From assembly GCF_014652915.1 (NCBI RefSeq), contig NZ_BMZS01000005.1, positions 124,001 to 188,000 on the forward strand: a stretch of 64,000 bases of DNA, in the 5' to 3' direction. Of this stretch, positions 8,260 to 16,787 are shown in pieces. This DNA comes from Thalassobaculum fulvum (GTDB taxonomy: Bacteria; Pseudomonadota; Alphaproteobacteria; Thalassobaculales; Thalassobaculaceae). How positions within the stretch are numbered: position 1 is the stretch's first letter; each line of letters starts with the position of its first letter. The position numbers were made by a program, and so were the translations under genes. A model generated the notes under the pieces. It was not told the DNA's origin. It saw only the letters and a list, made by a program, of their open reading frames with translations, and made no database searches.

Positions 8260-9051
8260 TCAGGCCCGGGCCAGGAGGGCGTCCATGCGGGCCCAGACAG
8301 CGTCGAACCAGCGGTCGCTGCCGGGACCGAGCATCAGGTCGTGCGGGGCGTCGTCCAGGCGGATGTGGTCGCCGCCGTAGAACCGGGCGATCGCCGCGTC
8401 CTGGCCGGCCGGGTGGCGCTCGGGGTCGTCGCGGCCGCCCTCGACCACCAGCACCGGGGCGCCGATCGCCGCCGGATCGACCGGGATCCGCAGGTCGTAG
8501 CGCTCGTTCAGCAGTCGCGGGCTCTCCGGGCACAGCTTCGCGGCGAGATCGGCCAGCTCGGCGTCGGACAGATGGATGGCGTAGCGGGTCCGGGCGATTT
8601 CGGCCGGTAGCGGCGGCACCGGCGCGCCCTCGGGCACCAGCGGCACCTTCCGGGCCCCCGGCAGGTTGCCGGGCGGCGACGGGCAGGCCAGCAGCAGCCC
8701 GGCGGTCGGCCGCTGCGTGGCGGCCAGCGGAACCAGCAGGCAGCCGAGGCTGTGGCCGACCACGACCGCCGGCCGGTCGAGCGCGTCGATGCCGGCGACC
8801 ACGTCCCCGGCGAAGTCCATCACCCCGGCCTCGGCATAGCCCGGTGGCTGCGGCAGCCCGCCATGGCCGCGCAGGTCGAGGGCGGCGACCTCGCGACCGA
8901 CGGCGGCCAGCCGCTCCGCCCAGTAGTCCCAGCACCAGGCGCCGTGATAGCCGCCGTGCACCAGCAGCACCGGCGGCCGCGGATCGCCCGCGGCCGGCCG
9001 GCGGTGCCAGAGCCTGGCGTGGCCGAGCCGGCGCTCGGTGCCGAGCGGCAC
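8260..9051 (-). CDS. Alpha/beta-fold hydrolase
   Basis: A 263-residue alpha/beta hydrolase: oxyanion-hole motif LVHGGYHGAWCWD, nucleophile elbow VVGHSLGC with the catalytic serine, and a late histidine in DDAPHDLMLGPG. Such enzymes cleave esters, thioesters or amides; the substrate is unknown. The GTG start shares its first G with the TAG stop of ilvE, so translation is probably coupled. An open frame of more than 3 kb continues upstream of this start, but it lies antisense-shifted over ilvE and the sensor kinase and is not coding. Confidence 0.85.
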   Translation of the reverse strand: MPLGTERRLGHARLWHRRPAAGDPRPPVLLVHGGYHGAWCWDYWAERLAAVGREVAALDLRGHGGLPQPPGYAEAGVMDFAGDVVAGIDALDRPAVVVGHSLGCLLVPLAATQRPTAGLLLACPSPPGNLPGARKVPLVPEGAPVPPLPAEIARTRYAIHLSDAELADLAAKLCPESPRLLNERYDLRIPVDPAAIGAPVLVVEGGRDDPERHPAGQDAAIARFYGGDHIRLDDAPHDLMLGPGSDRWFDAVWARMDALLARA

Positions 9052-9992
9052 TACTCCGCCGCCTTCGCCGCCGCCGCCTTGTAGACCGGCATCCGCCACT
9101 CGCCATGGGCGCCGGAATAGCCGTGGCAGACGTCGAAGTAGGTCTCCTGCAGGCGCTTGGTGATCGGCCCGATGGCGCCGTCGCCGACCGCCAGGCGGTC
9201 GATCATGGTCACCGGCGTCACCTCCCAGGCGGTGCCGCAGAAGAACGCCTCGTCGGCCGCCACGATCTCGGAGCGGTCGACGTCGCGTTCCACCGTCGGG
9301 ATGCCGAGCTCGTCGAGCAGCTGCAGCACGGTGGTGCGGGTGATGCTCTCCAGGATGTCGTTCGACGTGCTCGGCGTGATCGCTTGGCCGTCGCGGACGA
9401 TGAAGAAGCACATGCCCGGGCCTTCCGAGACCTTGCCGCGGCTGTTCAGGAAGATCGCGGTGTCGTAGCCGTCGGCCTGGGCCTGCATGCTGGCGAGCCG
9501 GCCGTTGTTGTAGTTGGCGTTGCACTTCACCCGCATCGGCATGGCGTTGTCGGCCACCCGCACCCACGAGCTGACCTGCGCCGACACACCGGAGGTGATC
9601 TTGGCGATGCGCGGCCGCTCCAGCGTGGTGATCGCCAGCCCGACCGGCCCGGTCACGCCCGGTGCGGCGCCGCCCTTCAGGTAGGCGGTGGTCATGATGT
9701 GGACGTTCTCGCCCTTGCACTCGTTGGCGCGCAGCAGCTCGAGGGTCTTCTCGGTGACGTAGTCCGGCGAGAACACCTCGTCGAAGCGCATGAAGCGCTG
9801 CGAGAAGGTGAAGCGGTCCATGTGCTCCGCCATGCGGAACACGTACATCTCCTGCTGCTTCTCGTTCCAGTAGCCGCGCAGGCCCTCGAACACCGAGGCA
9901 CCGTACTTGAAGGCGCCGGTCGAGACGTGGACGGTGGCCTCGTCCCAGGGAACGATCTTGTCGTCGAGGAAGGCAAAGCGGGGCTGGGCCAT
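9051..9992 (-). CDS. ilvE: Branched-chain amino-acid aminotransferase
   Basis: A 313-residue class IV PLP aminotransferase. It carries HVSTGAFKYGASVFEGLRGY at the N-terminus, the PLP lysine K156 in MRVKCNANYNNG, and the C-terminal GTAWEVTPVTMID cofactor loop. It converts valine, leucine and isoleucine to and from their 2-oxo acids in the cytoplasm. The ATG used is preceded by AGGATCC; an upstream in-frame ATG at 10055 lacks a site. It leads a four-gene unit with the hydrolase, the PLP lyase-like enzyme and the small membrane protein. Confidence 0.93.
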   Translation of the reverse strand: MAQPRFAFLDDKIVPWDEATVHVSTGAFKYGASVFEGLRGYWNEKQQEMYVFRMAEHMDRFTFSQRFMRFDEVFSPDYVTEKTLELLRANECKGENVHIMTTAYLKGGAAPGVTGPVGLAITTLERPRIAKITSGVSAQVSSWVRVADNAMPMRVKCNANYNNGRLASMQAQADGYDTAIFLNSRGKVSEGPGMCFFIVRDGQAITPSTSNDILESITRTTVLQLLDELGIPTVERDVDRSEIVAADEAFFCGTAWEVTPVTMIDRLAVGDGAIGPITKRLQETYFDVCHGYSGAHGEWRMPVYKAAAAKAAE

Positions 9993-10073
9993 GGCCCTGG
10001 ATCCTTTCGCTGGAAGTGATCTCCGAGCGTAGGACCGCGGGGAAACCGGGTGCAAGCCCCACCGTCGGGCGGT

Positions 10074-11504
10074 TCAGGCTGCGACGGCCGGCAGGGTTAT
10101 CGTGACTCGCGTCCCCTTGCCGGGGGCGCTGGCGATGTCGAACGTGCCGCCGAGAACCTCGACGGTCCGCTTGGCCAGCGGCAGGCCGAGGCCGGTACCC
10201 GTCTCTTGGCCGGCGACGTGGGTCGATACCCGACCGAACGGCGTCAAGGCCACCTCGAGATCCTTCTCCGACATCCCGACCCCGTTGTCGGAGATCACGA
10301 GCCGAACCGGGCCGAACCGTTCGTCGACCGATGCCGAAACGGTGATGGCGCCGCCGCGGTCGGTGTACTTGATCGCGTTCGAGACGATGTTCAGGACAAC
10401 CTGCCGGAGCTTTCCGCCGTCCGTGTGGATCTGCGGCAGGTCCGGCGCGATGTCGCGGCGGATCGTGACTCCCTTGCGCTCGGCGTCCGGTCCCAGCATG
10501 TCCAGTGACGAACCGAGGATGTCCGACGGATCGACATCGGCGAGCGTGATCTCGGTCTTGCCGGCTTCGATCTTGCTCAGGTCGAGCACGTTCCCGATCA
10601 CGCCGAGGAGATGGCGGCCGGCGCGATGGATATGATCGGCGTACTCGACGTATCGGGGTTGGCTGATCGGGCCCTGGATCTGGGCGTGGATCATCTCGGC
10701 GAATCCGAGAATGGCGTTGAGCGGCGTCCGCAGTTCGTGACTCATGCCGGCGAGGAACGCCGATTTGGCCCGGCTTGCCTCGTACTCGATCGCGTACTCC
10801 GCCGCGATCCTCGTCCGGGCGGCCTGCTCGTCGAGCCAGCGGCGTTCGGCTCGCCGCAGTACGAGCAGCTGAACGGCGAAGATCGCGAGCAGCACCGAGA
10901 CGACAACGGCCATGGCCGCCAGCGCTTCGGGTCGACGCAGGATGGCCGCTTCGAGATCCGTCACGTCGGAGTAGATCTCGAGAACGGCAATGATCTTGGA
11001 TCGACCGTCCCGGGACCAGGCCGGGATATAGGACTCGAGCACCACCAGATCGCGGCGCGGCCCGTCGAGCGCCTCGAACGTCGGCTTGCGGGTCAGGCGG
11101 CTCGCAATGCCGCCGTTGAGTGCCACCTGGAAGTTCCGCTCCTTCCAGTAGTCGCCCCCGATCTGGGCGGGATCCGACGAGTACAGCGTGATGCCGTTCG
11201 GCGAGTACACCTTGACCTTCAGCACCCTGGTCCCGGCGGCGATCTTGCGGACCTCGCGATCGAGGGCGTGCGTCCGGGGGTCTCGCCGGATCGCCGTGGC
11301 ATCCATGGAGCCGGACTCGGCGACCAGCGAGCCGTACTCGCTCCACAGGGTGTTGGCGAAGATCTGCGCCATCGACGCCGCGACGGCCTCGACGCTGCTC
11401 TTCAGGTTGGTGAGCACGGCGAAGTGGTAGGTCGCGATCAGCAGGACTGCCGCGAGCAGCGCGGCCGGCAGCCCGACGAAGGCAAACCTCTTTGACAGCA
11501 TCAT
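10074..11504 (-). CDS. Membrane sensor histidine kinase
   Basis: A 476-residue kinase. One N-terminal membrane helix (about residues 8-31), an extracytoplasmic sensor of about 165 residues and a second helix (about 195-217) are followed by a coiled coil and HisKA, with the phospho-acceptor H256 in MSHELRTPLNAILGF. HATPase_c follows (NIVSNAIKYTDRG, DNGVGMS, GTGLGLP). The periplasmic part has YSPNGITLYSSDP and a long hydrophobic C-terminal strand, typical of a CACHE-like ligand-binding module. The trigger is unknown. No response regulator is adjacent, so it is an orphan. Start chosen at tandem ATGs with AGCAGGGG upstream; an ATG 30 nt further up is possible. Confidence 0.92.
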   Translation of the reverse strand: MMLSKRFAFVGLPAALLAAVLLIATYHFAVLTNLKSSVEAVAASMAQIFANTLWSEYGSLVAESGSMDATAIRRDPRTHALDREVRKIAAGTRVLKVKVYSPNGITLYSSDPAQIGGDYWKERNFQVALNGGIASRLTRKPTFEALDGPRRDLVVLESYIPAWSRDGRSKIIAVLEIYSDVTDLEAAILRRPEALAAMAVVVSVLLAIFAVQLLVLRRAERRWLDEQAARTRIAAEYAIEYEASRAKSAFLAGMSHELRTPLNAILGFAEMIHAQIQGPISQPRYVEYADHIHRAGRHLLGVIGNVLDLSKIEAGKTEITLADVDPSDILGSSLDMLGPDAERKGVTIRRDIAPDLPQIHTDGGKLRQVVLNIVSNAIKYTDRGGAITVSASVDERFGPVRLVISDNGVGMSEKDLEVALTPFGRVSTHVAGQETGTGLGLPLAKRTVEVLGGTFDIASAPGKGTRVTITLPAVAA

Positions 11505-11727
11505 GCGGCCCCTGCTGACTTGGTCGCGCGCCAATACCCGATGAAGCGCCGACTCTCGTTCGCCGAAGCCAATAGAACGCGGCAGCGGTTAATATTCTAC
11601 GTACTGCACCACCGGTTGTCGGCCGGGTCGCGGTCCTGACCGCCCCGCGTGCGGCGGACCCGCTCCCGGCGAGCGCGTGAGCGACGTCCCGGCGCCCCGC
11701 CAGCAGGGCTGCCGGGCGACCGCGGGG

Positions 11728-13101
11728 CTACCCCTTCATCGCCTTCATGCCGGCCAGGCGCAGCTTGTCGGCCTTGTCGGAGCCCTCGACCAGCTCGACC
11801 AGGCGGACGGTGTTGTAGAGGTCGATCACCGAGACCTCGACGTCGTTGGCGTCGAGCCGCTGCACCAGATCCCGGCCGCGGGCGTCGAGGCCGGCGGCGA
11901 TCCGCTTGACCGCTCCGTCGATCACCTGCGTGGTCTCCGGGTCGTCGGCCAGCTTCCGGCACAGCCGCAGCGCCACGATCCGGTCCTCGGCCTCGCGCAG
12001 GGCCCGCAACTCCTCCTCGTTGCTGGCCAGCGGATCGTCGAGCGCGGCGATCGCCGCCAGGGCTTGCTCGTCGGCCCCGGTCACCACGTGCTCGCGGGCG
12101 ACCCGGCCGAGCTCGGCCTTGACCCGGTCGATCCGCCGGGCCAGGGCCCGTCCGCCGCCGACCGCGCGCGCCGCCCGCTCCAGGGCGTCGACCTCGCGGC
12201 CGAGCGCCCGGGCCACGTCGGCCTTCGGCAGGTCCTCGTCGGCGAGTTCGGTCCGCACGTCGATCAGCCGGTCCTCGCTCTGGCTGACGACCGCCTCACC
12301 GGCCTGGTCGCTGACCGCCCGGACGAGGTCGCCGGCCTCGGTCCCGGCCAGCATCTCGAACAGCTCGGCGAGGCTGCCGAGGTCGCGCAGGCGGGCCATC
12401 AGCGCGAACAGCACGTAGGGCACGGCGTCGCGGTGAAGGGCCGCCACCGTCTTCAGGGTCTCGACCAGGGCGGCCAGGCCGCGCTTGTCCACCGTCTCGA
12501 TCGGCGGCGGCGGCAGCGCCGAGCGCAACTCCAGGATCGGGTGCGCGATGCGCAGCATGACGACGATGTCGTCGAGCGAGGCCAGCACCGGCTCGCCGCC
12601 GAGCGCGTCGCGCAGCTGCGCCCGGCCGTTGGCGGTCTTGCGGGCCGTCGAGTCGAGCGTCGACAGCACCCGCGCGCCTTCGGTCCACAACGGTCCGCCG
12701 GCGGCCAGCACGGCGGCCGCGTCCTCCGGGTCGGCGGTTCGCAGCGCGGCGGCCGCGGCCTCGATCGCGCCTTTGCTCGCGTGCTCGCCGAACAGCGCCC
12801 AGATCGGCGCGATCGCCGAGCGCGGGATCCGCCCGACCGCCTTGCGCCGGGTGCCCGGGTCGTACAGCAGGTCCTCGAAGGGCAGGCAGAACAGCCGTTG
12901 CGGCGTCGGCCGCCGGGCCGGTCGGGCCATTGACATGCGCGGCCGCAGCCGGCTGAGCACGGCGTCCGCTGTGGCGCGCTGGTCGATGCGGAGCCGCCGC
13001 GCTTCCAGCGAGCGGACCAGGTCGACGAACTGCGGCTCCGGGATGTCGAAGACGCGGCCGGCCAGAAGATCGAGCGAACGGTCGGGCGGGGAGGCGGGCA
13101 T
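11728..13101 (-). CDS. Uncharacterised helical protein, partner of the upstream gene
   Basis: A 457-residue, alanine/leucine/charge-rich protein with no signal peptide or membrane helix. Predicted composition is almost entirely alpha-helical, with a likely coiled coil around residues 290-330. I recognise no catalytic motif. It begins 10 nt after the stop of the 380-residue gene on the same strand, so the two almost certainly form an operon and may act together. Codon use matches the rest of the window. It is probably a lineage-restricted alphaproteobacterial family. Confidence 0.8.
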   Translation of the reverse strand: MPASPPDRSLDLLAGRVFDIPEPQFVDLVRSLEARRLRIDQRATADAVLSRLRPRMSMARPARRPTPQRLFCLPFEDLLYDPGTRRKAVGRIPRSAIAPIWALFGEHASKGAIEAAAAALRTADPEDAAAVLAAGGPLWTEGARVLSTLDSTARKTANGRAQLRDALGGEPVLASLDDIVVMLRIAHPILELRSALPPPPIETVDKRGLAALVETLKTVAALHRDAVPYVLFALMARLRDLGSLAELFEMLAGTEAGDLVRAVSDQAGEAVVSQSEDRLIDVRTELADEDLPKADVARALGREVDALERAARAVGGGRALARRIDRVKAELGRVAREHVVTGADEQALAAIAALDDPLASNEEELRALREAEDRIVALRLCRKLADDPETTQVIDGAVKRIAAGLDARGRDLVQRLDANDVEVSVIDLYNTVRLVELVEGSDKADKLRLAGMKAMKG

Positions 13102-13111
13102 GACGGACTCC

Positions 13112-14254
13112 CTACAGTGCCTTGGCGCGGCGGCCCTCGACGCGCAGCAGCAGGTCGAGATCGAGCTCCCCCGACTGCCAGCTCTGCATCGGCTTCACGA
13201 AGCGCCGAAGTGCGTTCTCGAGATCGCCCCAGGCGTCGCCGATCTGCCGCTCGAGCTCCTTCTTCGGCACCAGCGGCAGCATCCGGACGATCTCTTCCAT
13301 GGTCTCGACCTGCTCCCAGATCGGCGATTCCAGCACGCCGTCCCAGATCGTCAGCACGTGCTCCCAGCCGTCGAGCAGCCAGGACAGCCGGTCGACCCGC
13401 TCGCGGATCTCTCCCTCGGCGGTCTTCCACGCGGCCAGGGTTCCGGCGAGGTCGGCGGCGTGCGCGTCGACCTGCTCGATCACCGGATAGCCGATGTCCA
13501 GGGTGAGCTTGACGACGTCGGCGGCCAGGAACGACATGCCGTCCGGGTCGGCGTTCGAGCGCCGGCCCCACTCCTCGGCGTTCATCCGGAATCCTTCGAG
13601 CCGCCTCATCAGCCGGCGCAGCCGGCACTCGTGCGGCATGACCGGCAGGCCGAGCGGCGCGATCAGGTCGGACCAGACCTCCAGGCTGCGGTAGATCTGC
13701 TCGGACGAGGCGCCGATCCGGCGGGCGATGTCGTCGAGGACCGAGCGAACCTTGCGCTTGCCGTCCGGCGACGACAGCTCGGCCACGGTCAGCTTCGCCT
13801 GGGCGCTCGACAACCGGTCGACCACCGAGTTGACCAGGTAGAAGTTGGTGAGCAGGCGCTCGTTCTCTTCCTGCTCCAGCGCCGCCTTCGAGCATTCGAC
13901 CGCGTCCGGCCCGGCGAGCCCGGTCATCGCCGTCTGGTTCGCGCAGCGCCGCATGACGTGGGGCGTCGTGGCCTTGGCTTCGGCGATCGATTCGTGCAGG
14001 ACCCGGTCGTGCACGGTCATCCGGAACACGTCGCGGACCGACGGCCAGGCGATCACGTAGATGCCGGAACTGCCGGACATGCCCGGTATCAGGATCTCCA
14101 GTCCCTCGTTGTGGTCGGACCGGACGCGGGAGAACGCCAGCGTCGGGGTCGTGAAGGGGGCGACCACGCCCCGTTCTTCGAAGGTCGCCGGCCAGTATCG
14201 CGTGCTGAGATGGCCGCCGTCGGCACTGCCGGACCCGTTCGCCGCCTCGGTCAT
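13112..14254 (-). CDS. Uncharacterised cytoplasmic protein
   Basis: A 380-residue soluble protein. Start chosen at the ATG preceded by GGGGGA; an in-frame ATG 60 nt upstream would give an odd extension. Residues 20-100 contain a possible beta-rich segment (GLEILIPGMSGSSGIYVIAW). The rest is helical with several conserved-looking tryptophans (DGWEHVLTIWDG, AEEWGRR). No known domain is recognised. It is the first gene of a two-gene unit with the 457-residue helical protein. Confidence 0.8.
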   Translation of the reverse strand: MTEAANGSGSADGGHLSTRYWPATFEERGVVAPFTTPTLAFSRVRSDHNEGLEILIPGMSGSSGIYVIAWPSVRDVFRMTVHDRVLHESIAEAKATTPHVMRRCANQTAMTGLAGPDAVECSKAALEQEENERLLTNFYLVNSVVDRLSSAQAKLTVAELSSPDGKRKVRSVLDDIARRIGASSEQIYRSLEVWSDLIAPLGLPVMPHECRLRRLMRRLEGFRMNAEEWGRRSNADPDGMSFLAADVVKLTLDIGYPVIEQVDAHAADLAGTLAAWKTAEGEIRERVDRLSWLLDGWEHVLTIWDGVLESPIWEQVETMEEIVRMLPLVPKKELERQIGDAWGDLENALRRFVKPMQSWQSGELDLDLLLRVEGRRAKAL

Positions 14255-14333
14255 CGGTCCCCCATTAACCAATTCAGTCCCGACCATCGCCGAAAACGCG
14301 GCACAACGCATCATCGATTCGCGGGAGGACTCG

Positions 14334-14975
14334 TCACCCCTGAGGCGAAGGCGCGCAACCGACGGGCCCGCCGAGCACCCGGAACCGTTCCACGTAGCGT
14401 CGCTTCGCCTCGTCGGGCCGCACCGGCTCGATCGCGATGTCCCGGCCGATCCGCGGGGTGCCGAAGAACCGTCGCGCCTCGACCTCGTCGAACCCGGCGA
14501 GCTGGGTCGCCTCCAGGTAGGCGGCCACCCGGTCGGCCCGCTTGATCAGCCTGGTCACCGTGGCCGGCAGTTCGGCCGGCAGCCCGACGCGCAGGTGGAC
14601 CGCCCGCATCAGGCCGGCCTCGATGGTCTTGTAGCCGGCGCCGATGATCGCCTTGAACGGGGTGATCATGTCGCCGATCACGTATTCCGGGGCATCGTGC
14701 AGCAGGGCGGCGAGGCGCCAGCGCTGCGGCAGGTCGCGGTCCAGCAGCCCGGCGATGCGCTCCACCAGGACAGAGTGCTGGGCGACCGAGTACGCCCACT
14801 CCCCCGAGGTCTGGCCGTTCCAGCGCGCGACCCGCGACAGGCCGTGGGCGATGTCCTCGATCTCGACGTCGAACGGCGACGGGTCGAGCAGGTCGAGGCG
14901 GCGGCCGCTCAGCATGCGTTGCCAGGCTCGGGGCGGGATCTCCGCGGCCCGGGGTCGTCGGGCGGGCGAACTCAT
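14334..14975 (-). CDS. HD-domain hydrolase (YfbR-like)
   Basis: A 213-residue HD-superfamily protein. The metal ligands are visible in order as YSVAQHSVLVER (first His), AALLHDAPEYVIGD (HD pair) and a later KRADRVAAYLEA aspartate. YfbR-type family members are 5'-deoxynucleotidases acting on dNMPs; this is the closest functional guess. The ATG overlaps the stop of the small membrane protein upstream (ATGA), so the pair is coupled. Confidence 0.87.
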   Translation of the reverse strand: MSSPARRPRAAEIPPRAWQRMLSGRRLDLLDPSPFDVEIEDIAHGLSRVARWNGQTSGEWAYSVAQHSVLVERIAGLLDRDLPQRWRLAALLHDAPEYVIGDMITPFKAIIGAGYKTIEAGLMRAVHLRVGLPAELPATVTRLIKRADRVAAYLEATQLAGFDEVEARRFFGTPRIGRDIAIEPVRPDEAKRRYVERFRVLGGPVGCAPSPQG

Positions 14976-15313
14976 CGGCGGCGGCTCCGGCGGGACGGCG
15001 ACTTGCGGCGATCCAGGCCGATCCAGACGCCGATGCCGGCGAGCGGGCCGGCCACCAGCAGGAGCCGGGTGAAGAGGGCGATGTTGCGTTCCATCACGTA
15101 TTGCGTCTCGAACAGGATTTCGCAGCGTTCCCGGGCGGCCGGGTCGGGATAGCGACCGGCGCAACCGCGCATTCCGACGTCGCGGGCGCGCTCGATCGCG
15201 GCACCGGCGGCCGGCCACTGCCGGACCGCGACGACGCCCGCCCCCACGGCCCAGACGACCGCCGCCACCAGCGCGCTGATCAGGACTGCCGGGCGTCGCA
15301 TGCGCCCCGACAT
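14972..15313 (-). CDS. Small two-helix membrane protein
   Basis: A 113-residue protein with two hydrophobic segments, near residues 7-27 and 78-98. They are separated by a periplasmic loop containing two Cys-flanked stretches (GMRGCAGRYPDPAARERC) that could form a disulfide. The start chosen has AGGG upstream (MSGRMRRP); the next ATG, 12 nt downstream, also has a purine-rich site. No named family. It is translationally coupled to the HD hydrolase. Confidence 0.6.
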   Translation of the reverse strand: MSGRMRRPAVLISALVAAVVWAVGAGVVAVRQWPAAGAAIERARDVGMRGCAGRYPDPAARERCEILFETQYVMERNIALFTRLLLVAGPLAGIGVWIGLDRRKSPSRRSRRR

Positions 15314-15411
15314 AGCCCTGTCGGGCGCCGGCGGCAATCGGCCGCTTGCATGGACGGGGTCCGGGCTCGCATTCTCCCCCTCCCGCCACACGACCTCCCG
15401 AGGAGTTCCCC

Positions 15412-16545
15412 GTGACCCTGATCAGCTATCTGACCAACATCACCTTCGACCATGGCGCGGTGAAGACCCTGGGGGCCGAGATGGAGGCGCTCGGCATGAA
15501 GCGCCCGCTGATCGTGACCGACAAGGGGCTGGTGGCGGCCGGGTTGATCGACACGGTCCGCGGCGTGATCCCGAACGACAAGGCCGCGACGATCTTCGAC
15601 GGCACCCCGGCCAACCCCACCGAGGCGGCGGCCAAGCAGGCGCTGGCGGCGTACCGCGAGGCCGGTTGCGACGGCATCGTCGCGGTCGGCGGCGGCTCGT
15701 CCATGGACCTCGCCAAGGCGGTCATGCTGATGGTCGAGCACCCGGGCGCGCTCGACGACTACGCGATGATCAAGGGCGGGGTGCCGAAGATCACCGCCAA
15801 CATGCCGCCGCTGATCGCGATCCCGACGACGGCCGGCACCGGCAGCGAGGTCGGTCGCGGCGCCGTCATAGTCATGGACAGCGGCGTGAAGACCGCGCTG
15901 GTGTCGCCGCACCTGATTCCCAAGCGGGCGATCTGCGATCCCGACCTGACGCTGGACCTGCCAGCCGGGCTGACCGCCGCCACCGGCATGGACGCGCTGA
16001 CCCACTGCATCGAGACCTACATCTCCCCGAAGGTGAACCCGCCGGCCGAGGCGATCGCGCTCGACGGCGTGGCGCGCGCGGTCAAGCACCTGGAGCGTGC
16101 GGTGAAGGACGGTCACGACCGCGAGGCGCGCTGGAACATGATGATGGCGTCGATGGAGGGCGCGATGGCGTTCCAGAAGGGGCTCGGGGCCGTGCACTCG
16201 ATGTCGCACCCGCTCGGCGCCCTGCCGGAGCCGCGGCTGCACCACGGCACCCTGAACGCGGTGATCATGCCGACGGTGCTGCGCTTCAATCACGACTTCG
16301 TCGGCGACAAGTACGACACCCTGCGCAGGATCATGGGGCTGTCGTCGAACGCCGACCTGCCGCAGGCGATCGCCGACATGAACGCGCGCCTGAAGCTGCC
16401 GGAGAACCTGCGCGCGATGGGCGTGACCGAGGCGATGATCCCGGTCGCGGCCGAGCAGGCCGAGCACGACCACTGCACGCCGACCAACCCGCGCCCGGTC
16501 GACCGGGCCGGCTTCGAGGCGCTGTTCGCCGAGGCGATGGGGTGA
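15412..16545 (+). CDS. Iron-containing alcohol dehydrogenase
   Basis: A 377-residue type III alcohol dehydrogenase. The NAD-binding motif is VGGGSSMDLAKA, followed by PTTAGTGSEVG and the metal-binding set, visible as D in GMDALTHCIETY plus histidines in AVHSMSHPLGAL and PRLHHGTLNAV. It oxidises or reduces primary alcohols and aldehydes in the cytoplasm; the substrate is undetermined. The GTG start is chosen because it follows CGAGGAG at the right distance and begins the conserved beta-strand. It is not in an operon. A palindromic repeat starts 7 nt after its stop. Confidence 0.94.
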   Translation: MTLISYLTNITFDHGAVKTLGAEMEALGMKRPLIVTDKGLVAAGLIDTVRGVIPNDKAATIFDGTPANPTEAAAKQALAAYREAGCDGIVAVGGGSSMDLAKAVMLMVEHPGALDDYAMIKGGVPKITANMPPLIAIPTTAGTGSEVGRGAVIVMDSGVKTALVSPHLIPKRAICDPDLTLDLPAGLTAATGMDALTHCIETYISPKVNPPAEAIALDGVARAVKHLERAVKDGHDREARWNMMMASMEGAMAFQKGLGAVHSMSHPLGALPEPRLHHGTLNAVIMPTVLRFNHDFVGDKYDTLRRIMGLSSNADLPQAIADMNARLKLPENLRAMGVTEAMIPVAAEQAEHDHCTPTNPRPVDRAGFEALFAEAMG

Positions 16546-16551
16546 GCCGGG

Positions 16552-16671
16552 TGGGTCCCGGCTCGCGCTTCGCGCGTCCGGGATGAGGGTTGGCAGCGAG
16601 ACGTCTCTCTCTCTCTCTCTCTCTGCCTCATCCCGGACGGACGCGCAGTAGCGCGGCCGAGCCGGGACCCA
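16552..16671. repeat. Dispersed palindromic repeat, copy B, with a TC microsatellite
   Basis: Outer arms TGGGTCCCGGCTCG and CGAGCCGGGACCCA match copies A, C and D. The loop between the GGATGAGG and CCTCATCC blocks carries a (TC)10 dinucleotide run at 16604-16624 that the other copies lack. It lies between the end of the alcohol dehydrogenase gene and an MFS transporter gene. Confidence 0.85.
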
Positions 16672-16787
16672 CAGACCGCATCGCCGGATCCCCGGCGGCA
16701 CGGCATGACTGTCATGCGGGCTGCCGGCTTGACCGTCGGCGGGCCCCGGCACAACCTGCCCGAAAATCAGGCAGGATTCCGAACCCC

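Noticed and set aside
9052-11346. The long upstream extension of the alpha/beta hydrolase frame
   Set aside because: It overlaps ilvE and the sensor kinase out of frame; only the part from the GTG at 9051 has domain content.
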